Source: JBDGRJ01 sp042218115 (lineage in GTDB: Bacteria; Patescibacteriota; Patescibacteriia; Magasanikbacterales; UBA922). From it: 23,349 bases of DNA. How positions within the stretch are numbered: the first letter of the stretch is position 1; the number at the start of each line of letters is the position of its first letter. The stretch lies in contig JBDGRJ010000036.1 in assembly GCA_042218115.1 (NCBI GenBank), positions 1-23,349 on the forward strand, in the 5' to 3' direction. Of the stretch, positions 7,187-15,010 are shown piece by piece. Under the pieces are notes generated by a model. That model was not told the DNA's origin. It saw only the letters and a list, made by a program, of their open reading frames with translations, and made no database searches. A program made the translations under genes and the position numbers.

Positions 7187-8404
7187 ATGACCACAAAAAA
7201 AAGAATTATATATACAATACTATTTATCGTAGCTGTATTAGCAATAGGTTATGCTATCTACTGGGTATTTTTTGCCCCGGCTGAACCAGCTCCTCAGCCC
7301 ACACCGGACCAGCAACCAAAAGAAGCAGAAGAGCAGCAACTACCTACAGCACAAGAGACAGAGCCATCAGCCCGCAGAGAACAAGAGGAAGAAGAGCAAA
7401 CCCAGCCCGAGGCCGAAGCTCCGACTCCTACAGAACCAGAAGAAAAAAGAGTAACCCAAGAGGTAACGAGTGAAGTAGACCATCTAGACCTAGTGGAAGA
7501 AGGGGCTAGATTCTACAATGAAGAAGATGGTAGATTCTATAAGTTAGTTGATGGAGAGTTGAAACCATTGGATGATAAGGTTTTTTTCAATGTTGAGTCC
7601 ACCGCTTGGGCACCCAATGAAGATAAGGCAATCATCGAGTACCCCGATGGAGCCAATATCTATTATAACTTCGAAACAAAAGAGCAAGAAACACTACCAA
7701 AACACTGGACCGATTTTTCCTTCTCCAACACAGGAGATAAAATAGCAGCCAAAAACATGGGATTTTCTCCTGAAAACAGGTGGCTGATCGAAGCGAACCC
7801 AGACGGATCCTCAATTAAAAGAATAGAAAATATGGGGGATAATGCAGACAAAGTAGATGTAAGCTGGTCACCAAACGGAGAGGTGGTTGCTCTCTCTAGG
7901 ACTGGACCAGGAAGAGGTGCCGATAAACAAGAAGTATATCTGGTAGGAGAAAACGATGAGAATCTAAGATCACTAATGGTTCCCGGCAGAGCTATGCAAA
8001 GTAAGTGGTCTCCTTCCGGAGAAAAAATTCTCTATAGCGTCTACAATACACAAAATAATTATAAACCTGAACTTTGGGTAGTTACAGCTAATCCTGGCAG
8101 TATAGGTCAAAACCGAACCAAGCTTAATGTGGACACATGGGCCGATAAATGTGCTTTTGCAAATGATACATTTATCTATTGTGGTGTACCGACTCAGCTC
8201 CCGAAGGGTGCCGGTTTTGAACCTGCAGCAGCAGATGATATTGAAGATGATATCTATAAAATAAACCTACAAACCGGAGCTCAAACCCAAATATCCACTG
8301 GCGGGCAATCTTTTACCGTCGAATCGATACAGGTCGACCAAGAGAACAACGAGCTTTTGATTACCGCAAAAAACCAATCCGGGCTATTTAAAATAGACAT
8401 CTAA
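7187..8404 (+). CDS. Membrane-anchored PD40/TolB-like beta-propeller protein with Pro/Glu stalk
   Basis: Extracytoplasmic protein of 405 residues. One N-terminal membrane helix (about residues 6-29, RIIYTILFIVAVLAIGYAIY) is followed by a Pro/Glu/Gln-rich stalk to about residue 95. The rest looks like a beta-propeller of PD40/WD40-type blades: motifs WAPNEDKAIIEY, FSNTGDKIAAK, WSPNGEVVALS and WSPSGEKILYS recur at intervals. Two cysteines in the propeller, 322 and 332, flank a short hairpin and could form a disulfide. The gene lies one base upstream of the DsbA-like gene, consistent with that need. Propellers of this type usually mediate binding rather than catalysis. Partner and role are unknown; the fold call rests on motif pattern only. 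Confidence 0.75.
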   Translation: MTTKKRIIYTILFIVAVLAIGYAIYWVFFAPAEPAPQPTPDQQPKEAEEQQLPTAQETEPSARREQEEEEQTQPEAEAPTPTEPEEKRVTQEVTSEVDHLDLVEEGARFYNEEDGRFYKLVDGELKPLDDKVFFNVESTAWAPNEDKAIIEYPDGANIYYNFETKEQETLPKHWTDFSFSNTGDKIAAKNMGFSPENRWLIEANPDGSSIKRIENMGDNADKVDVSWSPNGEVVALSRTGPGRGADKQEVYLVGENDENLRSLMVPGRAMQSKWSPSGEKILYSVYNTQNNYKPELWVVTANPGSIGQNRTKLNVDTWADKCAFANDTFIYCGVPTQLPKGAGFEPAAADDIEDDIYKINLQTGAQTQISTGGQSFTVESIQVDQENNELLITAKNQSGLFKIDI

Positions 8405-8405
8405 C

Positions 8406-9047
8406 ATGAAAATATCTACGAAACAACTGATTGCAATTTTTATCCCCATTATCTTATTGGTCTCAGCCTTTTTTTATGTCCGTTACCTTCAGTATACACC
8501 ACTATTTCCAGAACAAAATAAAAACCAAAAAATAGATGAGCTGCCGGTTTTTCCCAATGATCCGATACTTGGAAGCAAAACTGGCTCAAAAACCATAGTT
8601 GCCTTTGAAGATCTGAACTGTCCCGCCTGCAAAGAACAACAGAAAATCTTCGATAAATTAATAGAACAACATCCAAACAAAATAAAAATAGTCTGGAAGG
8701 GGTTGCCGATCAAGAATTTCCCCTTTCCTTCCCAAAAAGCCCATGAGTACGCATTTTGCATGCACAGACAAAACAAGTTCGAAAAATTCGTCGAACTTGC
8801 TTATGCCAACTCCGGCAACTTAAAGACCGCAGTATTGGAGCAGATTTCTAAACAAATGGAAATCGATCAGAATAAACTTCGAGCCTGCCTGAACTCAGAT
8901 AAACCAAGCAAATATATAGAGAAAACCAAAAAATTAGCTAAACTTCTTAACATACAGTCAGTACCGGCAGTATTCCTAAACGGAAAAGAAATCAAAGCTC
9001 CTCAAACTATCTCCGGGTGGGAAAATAAGCTTAAGTTGAATCAATGA
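8406..9047 (+). CDS. Membrane-anchored DsbA-like thioredoxin-fold oxidoreductase (CPAC)
   Basis: Thioredoxin-fold protein of 213 residues, anchored by an N-terminal helix at about residues 8-26 with the catalytic domain outside. The active-site pair is Cys72-Pro-Ala-Cys75 within FEDLNCPACKEQQKIF. The family's cis-proline is visible in SVPAVFLNG (Pro187). A helical insertion between these, as in DsbA, is present (about 105-175). One further cysteine pair, residues 119 and 159 approximately, lies in that insertion. It probably introduces or isomerises disulfides in exported proteins. The adjacent downstream protein has 18 cysteines, 14 of them in its ectodomain, and is the obvious candidate substrate. 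Its stop overlaps the next start (ATGA). Direction of catalysis, oxidase or isomerase, cannot be told from sequence. Confidence 0.88.
   Translation: MKISTKQLIAIFIPIILLVSAFFYVRYLQYTPLFPEQNKNQKIDELPVFPNDPILGSKTGSKTIVAFEDLNCPACKEQQKIFDKLIEQHPNKIKIVWKGLPIKNFPFPSQKAHEYAFCMHRQNKFEKFVELAYANSGNLKTAVLEQISKQMEIDQNKLRACLNSDKPSKYIEKTKKLAKLLNIQSVPAVFLNGKEIKAPQTISGWENKLKLNQ
8774..8799 (+). repeat. 8-bp perfect inverted repeat inside the DsbA-like gene
   Basis: CAAGTTCG (8774-8781) and CGAACTTG (8792-8799) are perfect inverse complements around a 10-base loop. The segment encodes NKFEKFVEL in the helical insertion, so coding constraint may explain it. No U tract follows. Confidence 0.35.
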
Positions 9048-10906
9048 ATGAAATTACTAAAGACAAAAAAATTTTATTTTGGATATTTATAGTTGCGTCT
9101 TTTATTTTTCTATCTGCCGATCCGTCTTTTGCAGTTAGAAGGCATGATATAGGATATAAGTGTAATGGTAACGATAATCTTTGTAGAACTGGAAACTGTG
9201 AAACTTACTGCGTAGCAAACAGCGCTTCAGACTGTGCAAAAGCATACGGTGGCTCAGCATCAGACTGGGATCTGGATTATGCAGGTAATCGGAACTTCTG
9301 TATAAATAAAAATACTAACGTTAAAAGAAGGCCAGAACCCAAACAAATTGGAGAAAAGTGCAAAAGTTCAGATGAATGTAAAGGGGTTTGTACCTCCCCA
9401 AAAGAAGGAAAGGGTAAGAAAATTTGTACATGTGACTTCACTAAATCAAGGGCTGGTGCAGGGTGGAGTTTATGTGAGGTTAACTATGGTAATAGAAAAG
9501 GTCATAGTTGGCAATGTGTAGAGGCGGGTTCCACTCCATACACTAGAGCTAGAGGTATCTCAACTGACAGCGAAACTTTAAAAAAATACAGCTCTAAAGC
9601 CAAGTATGCTTATTGTTTTAATGAAGATACAGGAAAAGCTTATTTTGCCAGTGAAAAAACCGTAATGGCTGAAACATCAACAGGTAAGACTGGAACTATA
9701 AGAGATGTATTGTCAAGAAGTGAAATTAAAAATATCATAAATAAACCCAGCCTAAAAGAACAAATCCCGGGCTTAGACTTCACCCAACCAGAAAAGATAC
9801 CGATTGTTGATGAAGGTGGCACTAGATATCTTCTAATACCATATCTTGGGGAGTACATTTCTGCTGTCTATAGGTGGTCCGTTGGCGCTGCAGGAGTATT
9901 AGCAACTTTAGTAATAATAGTCTCTGCTATACAGTGGATGTTCCCAGCCTTAAATCTCTTTACCGAAGGGGAAGGGAACCAAAAAAGAACTATAAACCAA
10001 GCAAAAAGTAGAATCTTGAACTCAATAACAGGGCTGGTTATAGCTGTAGGTTCGTATATAATCTTATTTACCATTAATCCTGAGCTAGTAGAGTTTGATG
10101 CGTTAAAAGTTAAGTTTATTGAAAAACAAGAATTAGCTTTACCCGCAAGTGACGGAAAATATACACCTGAAGGATCTGCTTTTTCCGGCAAAAAAGGTGA
10201 GAAACCAAAAGATATGGATAAGCTGGATAAGTGTATTTATAATGAATTTCTAAATGGACTTAAGCTAGGAGAGGCCATACCCACAAAAGAAATAGATATG
10301 TGGGGAATTAAAAAAATAAAAGTAAACGAAAACGCAGCAAATTATTTTAAAAATGTAGTAAATAGTATAGAAAACCTTTCAAAAGACTCAAAGGCTAGAG
10401 GGTATTTAAGATATATTAAGGATTTTAACAAAGGCAAAGTTCCCGACTTACAAGGTAAAAAAGACGGCAAAGGAGCAATTACTCAATTCCAAGGGGGGAA
10501 TGGCCTTGGTAAAGGAAATGAAGGAGATACAGTGAAGTTTTTGAGAAGCGACATGCACGCATTAGGTCTAGCAGTAGATATAATGACTCGCAGCAACTGG
10601 GATGTGAAAGGTATGTCAGAGGCTAAGCAGTACTGCAATACTTATCAAAAAACAATAAAAAACAATAAAAAAACATTTAACAAAGACAGATATAATGGAA
10701 TATTTAAAAAAATACAACAACTGGATTGTGATAATTTGAATGACGTCAAAGATATTAACGTAGTGCCAGAACAATGGATCAATATATTCGAAGCCAATAA
10801 ATTCTATTGGGCCGGAAATGGTTGGGGTGAAAAAAATAGAAGCGACGGTATGCACTTCGAGCTATACGGACCAGGATGTCTAAATATTAGACAGCAAAAA
10901 GGATAA
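9044..10906 (+). CDS. Chimeric envelope protein: Cys-rich ectodomain, T4SS-pilin-like helix pair, C-terminal M15 peptidase
   Basis: Protein of 620 residues with an unusual domain order. A signal peptide (residues about 8-30) ends in PSFA, a plausible signal-peptidase site. Residues 31-200 form a secreted region with 14 cysteines, including an IGEKCKSSDECKGVC stretch. Two membrane helices at about 279-300 and 325-347, separated by a short charged loop, resemble the VirB2/T4SS-pilin-like domain common in Patescibacteria. The C-terminal third has M15 peptidase ligands: HxxGxAxD (His505, Asp512) and DxxHFE (Asp601, His604), the pattern of L-Ala-D-Glu/D-Ala peptidoglycan peptidases. Topology (cleaved signal, two helices) puts both the ectodomain and the peptidase outside the membrane. 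Four more cysteines lie in the C-terminal part. It follows the CPAC oxidoreductase with a 4-base overlap. Domain calls are motif-based; the chimera's role is unknown. Confidence 0.85.
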   Translation: MNEITKDKKILFWIFIVASFIFLSADPSFAVRRHDIGYKCNGNDNLCRTGNCETYCVANSASDCAKAYGGSASDWDLDYAGNRNFCINKNTNVKRRPEPKQIGEKCKSSDECKGVCTSPKEGKGKKICTCDFTKSRAGAGWSLCEVNYGNRKGHSWQCVEAGSTPYTRARGISTDSETLKKYSSKAKYAYCFNEDTGKAYFASEKTVMAETSTGKTGTIRDVLSRSEIKNIINKPSLKEQIPGLDFTQPEKIPIVDEGGTRYLLIPYLGEYISAVYRWSVGAAGVLATLVIIVSAIQWMFPALNLFTEGEGNQKRTINQAKSRILNSITGLVIAVGSYIILFTINPELVEFDALKVKFIEKQELALPASDGKYTPEGSAFSGKKGEKPKDMDKLDKCIYNEFLNGLKLGEAIPTKEIDMWGIKKIKVNENAANYFKNVVNSIENLSKDSKARGYLRYIKDFNKGKVPDLQGKKDGKGAITQFQGGNGLGKGNEGDTVKFLRSDMHALGLAVDIMTRSNWDVKGMSEAKQYCNTYQKTIKNNKKTFNKDRYNGIFKKIQQLDCDNLNDVKDINVVPEQWINIFEANKFYWAGNGWGEKNRSDGMHFELYGPGCLNIRQQKG

Positions 10907-10907
10907 T

Positions 10908-12248
10908 ATGGCCGATTCTCAATTATACCACTGCACAAACTGCGGCTCTCAGTTCCCAAAGTGGACCGGGCAGTGCCAGGAATGTGAACAGTGGGGCACG
11001 ATCGAAGAAGAAGGTCGAGATCCCAGCTCTGAAAAAAGCCAAGAAAGTAAAAATTACAAAACCGCAAGCACCTCCACTCTAGAAGATATATCAAAATCCA
11101 CTACTGATAGAGACCAGACCAAGGTTTCAGAGCTAGATCGTGTACTCGGAGGAGGTTTAGTACCGTGGAGCTTAATACTCCTTGGAGGAGAGCCGGGTAT
11201 AGGAAAGTCCACTATCTCACTGCAGTTGGCCAATACTCTGGAGAGCTCTCTGTACGTATCCGGCGAAGAATCACTGGGGCAGATAAAAATCAGAGCGGAT
11301 AGATTAGAGCTAAACTCAAGTGAAATGCAACTTGTAAATGAAACTAACACCAATAAGATAGTTGCCACAATAGAAGATGAAGACCCGGAGCTGGCAGTAA
11401 TAGACTCTATCCAAACTCTACATAGAGATGATGTGTCCGGAGAGGCCGGTAACAGAAAACAGATCCAAGCCAGCGCCTCTTTGCTTCAGCAAGTAGCAAA
11501 GGAAAATAACACTGCAATAATTATCATAGGCCATGTCACTAAACAAGGGGGTGTAGCCGGACCTAAAACCTTAGAGCATATGGTAGATACAGTCCTCTAT
11601 TTTGAGGGCGATAAAAACAAATCAATCCGACTGCTTAGAAGTGTAAAAAACAGGTTTGGGGCTACCGATGAAGTAGGTGTTTTTGAGATGAAACAAAAAG
11701 GACTAAAAGAGGTGAAAAACCCCTCTTCTGCCCTACTCGAAGAGCGAGGCGAAGAGATGCCGGGCAGTGTCGTAACTTGTCTGATGGAAGGTACACGCCC
11801 GATATTAGTCGAGATACAGGCTTTGGCAAACAAAACCCTCTATGGTAACCCGGCTCGTAAAGCCAGCGGGTTTGATATAAATAGACTGCATGTATTGTCC
11901 GCTGTACTACAAAAACGAGCTAAACTAAACTTAGCCGAATACGACGTCCACATAAACACTGTCGGAGGGCTAGACGCAAAGGAGCCTGCCGCTGATCTAG
12001 CGGCTTGCTTTGCCATCGCCAGCTCTTACAATGGAAAGCCTCTGAGTAACAAGTTGGCAGTATTCGGAGAAGTCGGTCTAGGCGGTGAGGTGCGCTCGAT
12101 ACCATCTCTAGAAAAAAGAATAAAAGAGTGCTCGAAGCTGGGAGTTGAAAAAATAATAACTAAACTACCAAAACAAGAAATAAAGACACCAAAAAGCACC
12201 AATGTCATCTCCGTAAAAAATATTCAAGAGCTTGTCGACCAAACTTAA
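10908..12248 (+). CDS. radA: DNA repair/branch-migration protein RadA (Sms)
   Basis: RecA-like ATPase that promotes branch migration in homologous recombination and, in competent bacteria, integration of taken-up DNA. It has 446 residues, close to the usual 450-460. An N-terminal zinc finger has Cys9, Cys12, Cys23 and Cys26. Walker A is GEPGIGKST at about 94-102. The RadA-specific KNRFG motif is at 247-251. A Lon-protease-like C-terminal domain covers about 280-446. It is the last gene of the clpC run, one base after the pilin/M15 gene, and it has the only clear Shine-Dalgarno-like sequence in the window (AAAGGA a few bases before the ATG). Its stop lies one base from that of convergent recG. 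The clpC-radA neighbourhood is known from Firmicutes. Confidence 0.97.
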   Translation: MADSQLYHCTNCGSQFPKWTGQCQECEQWGTIEEEGRDPSSEKSQESKNYKTASTSTLEDISKSTTDRDQTKVSELDRVLGGGLVPWSLILLGGEPGIGKSTISLQLANTLESSLYVSGEESLGQIKIRADRLELNSSEMQLVNETNTNKIVATIEDEDPELAVIDSIQTLHRDDVSGEAGNRKQIQASASLLQQVAKENNTAIIIIGHVTKQGGVAGPKTLEHMVDTVLYFEGDKNKSIRLLRSVKNRFGATDEVGVFEMKQKGLKEVKNPSSALLEERGEEMPGSVVTCLMEGTRPILVEIQALANKTLYGNPARKASGFDINRLHVLSAVLQKRAKLNLAEYDVHINTVGGLDAKEPAADLAACFAIASSYNGKPLSNKLAVFGEVGLGGEVRSIPSLEKRIKECSKLGVEKIITKLPKQEIKTPKSTNVISVKNIQELVDQT

Positions 12249-12249
12249 A

Positions 12250-14319
12250 TCACTCCAGATGCACTTTTTGTTCCCATTCTTCTACTCTACTTTTTAGCTG
12301 AGGATAGCTCTCAAAGTCGATACCTCTAGCAATCTCTCGGGTCAATTTTATCAAGTCTCTATCTTCAATGCTCGCTAGTTTGAATTTAGGAGCACCACTT
12401 TGTTTTTTGCCAAAAACCTCACCCGGACCTCTATCTTTTAAATCATACTCAGCTACCTTAAATCCATCCGTGTGATTCTGAAAAAACTCTAATCTCGTCT
12501 TCGCCCTCTCTTTTTCAGATGAGCTAAATAAAAAGCAATATGCCTGAGTATCACTTCTGCCGACCCTGCCCCGAAGCTGATGCAGCTGGGCTAGCCCAAA
12601 CCTTTCTGCATCCTCGATTAACATCATATTGGCATTTGGAATATCTACTCCGACCTCTACTACCGAAGTAGAAACCAGTATATCAATCTCGGCGGCGGCA
12701 AATCTATTCATAATCCTGTTTTTTTCTTCCGAGCCCATCTGTCCATGTATCTTCTCTACTGTTAAATCTTCAAAGATCTCTTGATCTAAATACTTCTCTT
12801 GTTCTTGAACTGATTTTTTGTCCGGCATATCTTCCGACTCTTCTACCAAAGGGCAGATTATGAAGGCCTGCAGCCCTTTATTTATCTGCTTTCTAATAAA
12901 ATCATACGCCTGAGGCCTGTTCTGCTCATTTACTAACCTAGTTTTAACCGGCTTCCTCCCTGGAGGCAGCTGTTTTAGGATCGACAAGTCCAGATCACCA
13001 TGGATTGTCAGAGCAAAGGATCTGGGGATCGGAGTTGCAGTGGTGGAGAGAAAATGTACCTCAGTATCCTTGCTCCCTGATTTTTGTCTTAGCTCTTTTC
13101 TCTGTTCTACTCCAAATCTGTGTTGCTCATCTACTACTGCCAGGGCTAAGTCCTCAAACTCCACTTTAGAAGTTATTAATGCATGCGTTCCTACTACTAT
13201 GTCCACATCACCATTTTTTATCTTTGTCCTTACTTCTTCTCTCTTCTCTGCCTGAGTTTCACTTTCTAAATTTAGGTTATAAACCTCATTGTGAGCTCCG
13301 GTATATAGAGCAATTGTAGTGTCTTCGTGGAAATATTCCTGAAGTGATTCAAAGTGCTGTTGGGCTAGTATCTCGGTAGGAGCCATAAAGGTTGACTGAT
13401 ATTCATTTAGAATTACATTCTTAAAGGCTATAGTAGCTACTACCGTTTTACCTGATCCTACATCACCTTCAAGCATTCTATTCATTGGGGTATTTTGATC
13501 TAAATCTTGAATAATTTCCCAGGCAGCTTTCTTTTGGTCTCTGGTCAAGCTAAAAGGCAACGATGAAACAAAATCTTTAGTTTCGGACTCCTTGAATTTA
13601 ATCTGTGGAGCTGATTGAGATTTTATCTCCCTTCTTCTGGCCTCACCGCGCAATTGCAGCAAAAACAACTCATTAAACTTCAATCTCCTTTGAGATTTTA
13701 CTATATCCTCTGTTGTTTCAGGAAAATGTGCTAATCTTATAGCTTGCTCTAGACCTATTACTTGAGCTTTATTGCGTATCTTTTTAGGCACCCAGTCCTT
13801 CAGCTCACCAACAACAGCCATAGCTTTATCTAATATCTTATTCAACTTTGTCTCCGACAAACCTTCGGTAAGGTGATATATGGGTATTATCTTATTGGTA
13901 TACTCTCTTTCACCTTTTGCTTGCTCAAACTTCGGGTTAATCATCTCCAGACCAAAATCATCCATTCGGATTTTACCGGAAAGATAGATTTCGTCCCCGG
14001 TACTGAGCTTCTTTTTTACATAAGGCTGAGAGAACCAAACTACTCGCAGTTGATCGGTCTCGTCCGCTACTACAGCTTCAGTGATTATCATATTTCTTTT
14101 TCTGCTCCTTCTGTTTTTAATTATCTCTACCTCTCCTTTCACTGTCACTCTCTCTTTTTGTTCCAGATTTTTTATTTTCTTGGTTTGAGTATAATCCTCA
14201 TAACGAAAAGGGATATGAAACAGTAGATCTTCAACTGTTTCGATGTCTAATCTGTTTAACTTCTCTTCAGTCTTTTCTCCTACTCCTTTTATTTCTCTTA
14301 TGGATGAAGTTAAATTCAT
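12250..14319 (-). CDS. recG: ATP-dependent DNA helicase RecG
   Basis: Superfamily 2 helicase that reverses stalled replication forks and processes branched DNA. It has 689 residues (E. coli 693). The N-terminus has the helix-hairpin motif IKGVGEKTEEKLNRL, followed by the OB-fold wedge domain (about 60-150). Helicase motifs are intact: GDVGSGKT (285-292), DEQH (397-400) in DEQHRFG, TATPIPR (427-433) and QLRGRVGR (581-588). The C-terminal TRG-type region (DLKDRGPGEVFGKKQSG) is present. It is convergent with radA, with one base between the stop codons. No convincing promoter lies in the 65 bases between it and the tRNA gene, so it may be read through from the tRNA promoter. Confidence 0.97.
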   Translation of the reverse strand: MNLTSSIREIKGVGEKTEEKLNRLDIETVEDLLFHIPFRYEDYTQTKKIKNLEQKERVTVKGEVEIIKNRRSRKRNMIITEAVVADETDQLRVVWFSQPYVKKKLSTGDEIYLSGKIRMDDFGLEMINPKFEQAKGEREYTNKIIPIYHLTEGLSETKLNKILDKAMAVVGELKDWVPKKIRNKAQVIGLEQAIRLAHFPETTEDIVKSQRRLKFNELFLLQLRGEARRREIKSQSAPQIKFKESETKDFVSSLPFSLTRDQKKAAWEIIQDLDQNTPMNRMLEGDVGSGKTVVATIAFKNVILNEYQSTFMAPTEILAQQHFESLQEYFHEDTTIALYTGAHNEVYNLNLESETQAEKREEVRTKIKNGDVDIVVGTHALITSKVEFEDLALAVVDEQHRFGVEQRKELRQKSGSKDTEVHFLSTTATPIPRSFALTIHGDLDLSILKQLPPGRKPVKTRLVNEQNRPQAYDFIRKQINKGLQAFIICPLVEESEDMPDKKSVQEQEKYLDQEIFEDLTVEKIHGQMGSEEKNRIMNRFAAAEIDILVSTSVVEVGVDIPNANMMLIEDAERFGLAQLHQLRGRVGRSDTQAYCFLFSSSEKERAKTRLEFFQNHTDGFKVAEYDLKDRGPGEVFGKKQSGAPKFKLASIEDRDLIKLTREIARGIDFESYPQLKSRVEEWEQKVHLE

Positions 14320-14384
14320 ATATTCAAATAATGTAAATGGAGTCCTTCATACACAAAATTACTCAAAAAGAGGTTAATAAGCTG

Positions 14385-14456
14385 TACACCCACCAGGAGT
14401 TGAACCTGGATCTCCGGCTCCGCAAGCCGATGTCGTATCCATTGGACCATGGGTGC
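14385..14456 (-). tRNA. trnR: tRNA-Arg with anticodon GCG (reads CGC/CGU)
   Basis: Read on the minus strand, the 72-base sequence folds as a cloverleaf. The acceptor stem is GCACCCA/TGGGTGT with a G1-U72 wobble and discriminator A. The D arm has three pairs plus a C13/C22 mismatch, and A14, G18, G19 and A20 are present. The anticodon stem TCGGC/GCCGG encloses the loop TTGCGGA, so the anticodon is GCG at 14423-14421. The variable loop is four bases, and the T arm CCAGG/CCTGG holds the loop TTCAACT. A20 and C35 are arginine identity elements. CCA is not encoded. Most bacteria read these codons with anticodon ACG, modified to inosine; GCG is unusual. Confidence 0.93.
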
Positions 14457-14465
14457 GTGGATGAG

Positions 14466-14493
14466 ATTATACTATAAAAAGAAGAAAAGTCAA
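14466..14493 (-). promoter_or_regulatory. Sigma70-like promoter of the tRNA-Arg gene
   Basis: On the minus strand, TTGACT (14493-14488), a 16-base spacer, then perfect TATAAT (14471-14466). The start would fall near 14459, a few bases before the mature 5' end. The -35 overlaps the stop codon of the upstream membrane-protein gene. Confidence 0.65.
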
Positions 14494-14993
14494 TGTAGCT
14501 TCCACTCTCTGGCTAAAAAATCACCAAACGGCTCCTCTTCTTTTTCTAGGTCTTCCGGGATATAATTTCGAAGTGTCTGTCGAATCTGATTAGGGTCTTC
14601 ATCTTCTAGTGGAACTTTCAATAAAGGTTTAATCTGGCTATCGATTTCAAAATATAATTTTTTAATCTTAGGAGGTTCATAAACGATAAAGAAAGCATCG
14701 AGTTCTTTGTACGGATAAAATTTATTGCCCATAACAATACCCATCTCGGTCACAGCAAAAGGAATCTCCATAGGATCCTGGTTATGCTGCAGAAAAATAA
14801 TAATACCCAACAGCATTATGATAAGAGCAAACAAAAAATTGCCGGTGTAAATACCAAAACCAATCAAACCTAAGCCAATGATGGACATAGTAATAATCCA
14901 GGTCGGTCCACGTTCGTGTTTATTATACTCCGGTATCTCCCATTCATGAATAATATCGCCTATAATTGTATCTTCTGTTACTTTTTTGGGCAT
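14490..14993 (-). CDS. Small membrane protein with two helices and a beta-rich cytoplasmic domain
   Basis: Protein of 167 residues, not assigned to a named function. The N-terminal stretch (about 13-22, DIIHEWEIPE) precedes two membrane helices at about 31-50 and 53-69, joined by a short turn, so both ends lie on the same side. Residues 76-147 alternate hydrophobic and polar residues in a way that fits a small beta domain, possibly PH-like, closed by an amphipathic helix (NQIRQTLRNYI). The tail FLAREWKL is a second amphipathic helix. Its own promoter is readable at 15011-15038 with a leader of about 10 bases. It is divergent from the LCP gene; no functional link is shown. Similar two-helix-plus-domain proteins are frequent in Patescibacteria from my recollection, unverified here. 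Confidence 0.8.
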   Translation of the reverse strand: MPKKVTEDTIIGDIIHEWEIPEYNKHERGPTWIITMSIIGLGLIGFGIYTGNFLFALIIMLLGIIIFLQHNQDPMEIPFAVTEMGIVMGNKFYPYKELDAFFIVYEPPKIKKLYFEIDSQIKPLLKVPLEDEDPNQIRQTLRNYIPEDLEKEEEPFGDFLAREWKLH

Positions 14994-15010
14994 CTTTATT
15001 CTTTTTTAAT

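Noticed and set aside
10541..10906. M15 domain as a phage endolysin remnant
   Set aside because: It is fused in frame to a signal peptide, ectodomain and membrane helices, lies in a housekeeping operon, and no phage gene is nearby.
13873..14226. 117-residue plus-strand ORF opposite recG
   Set aside because: Composition is Phe/Leu/Ser/Tyr rich as expected of an antisense shadow, with no ribosome site and no recognisable motif; recG on the other strand is certain.
14385..14456. tRNA gene as an attachment site of an integrated element
   Set aside because: No integrase, no repeated tRNA 3' end, and ordinary housekeeping genes on both sides.
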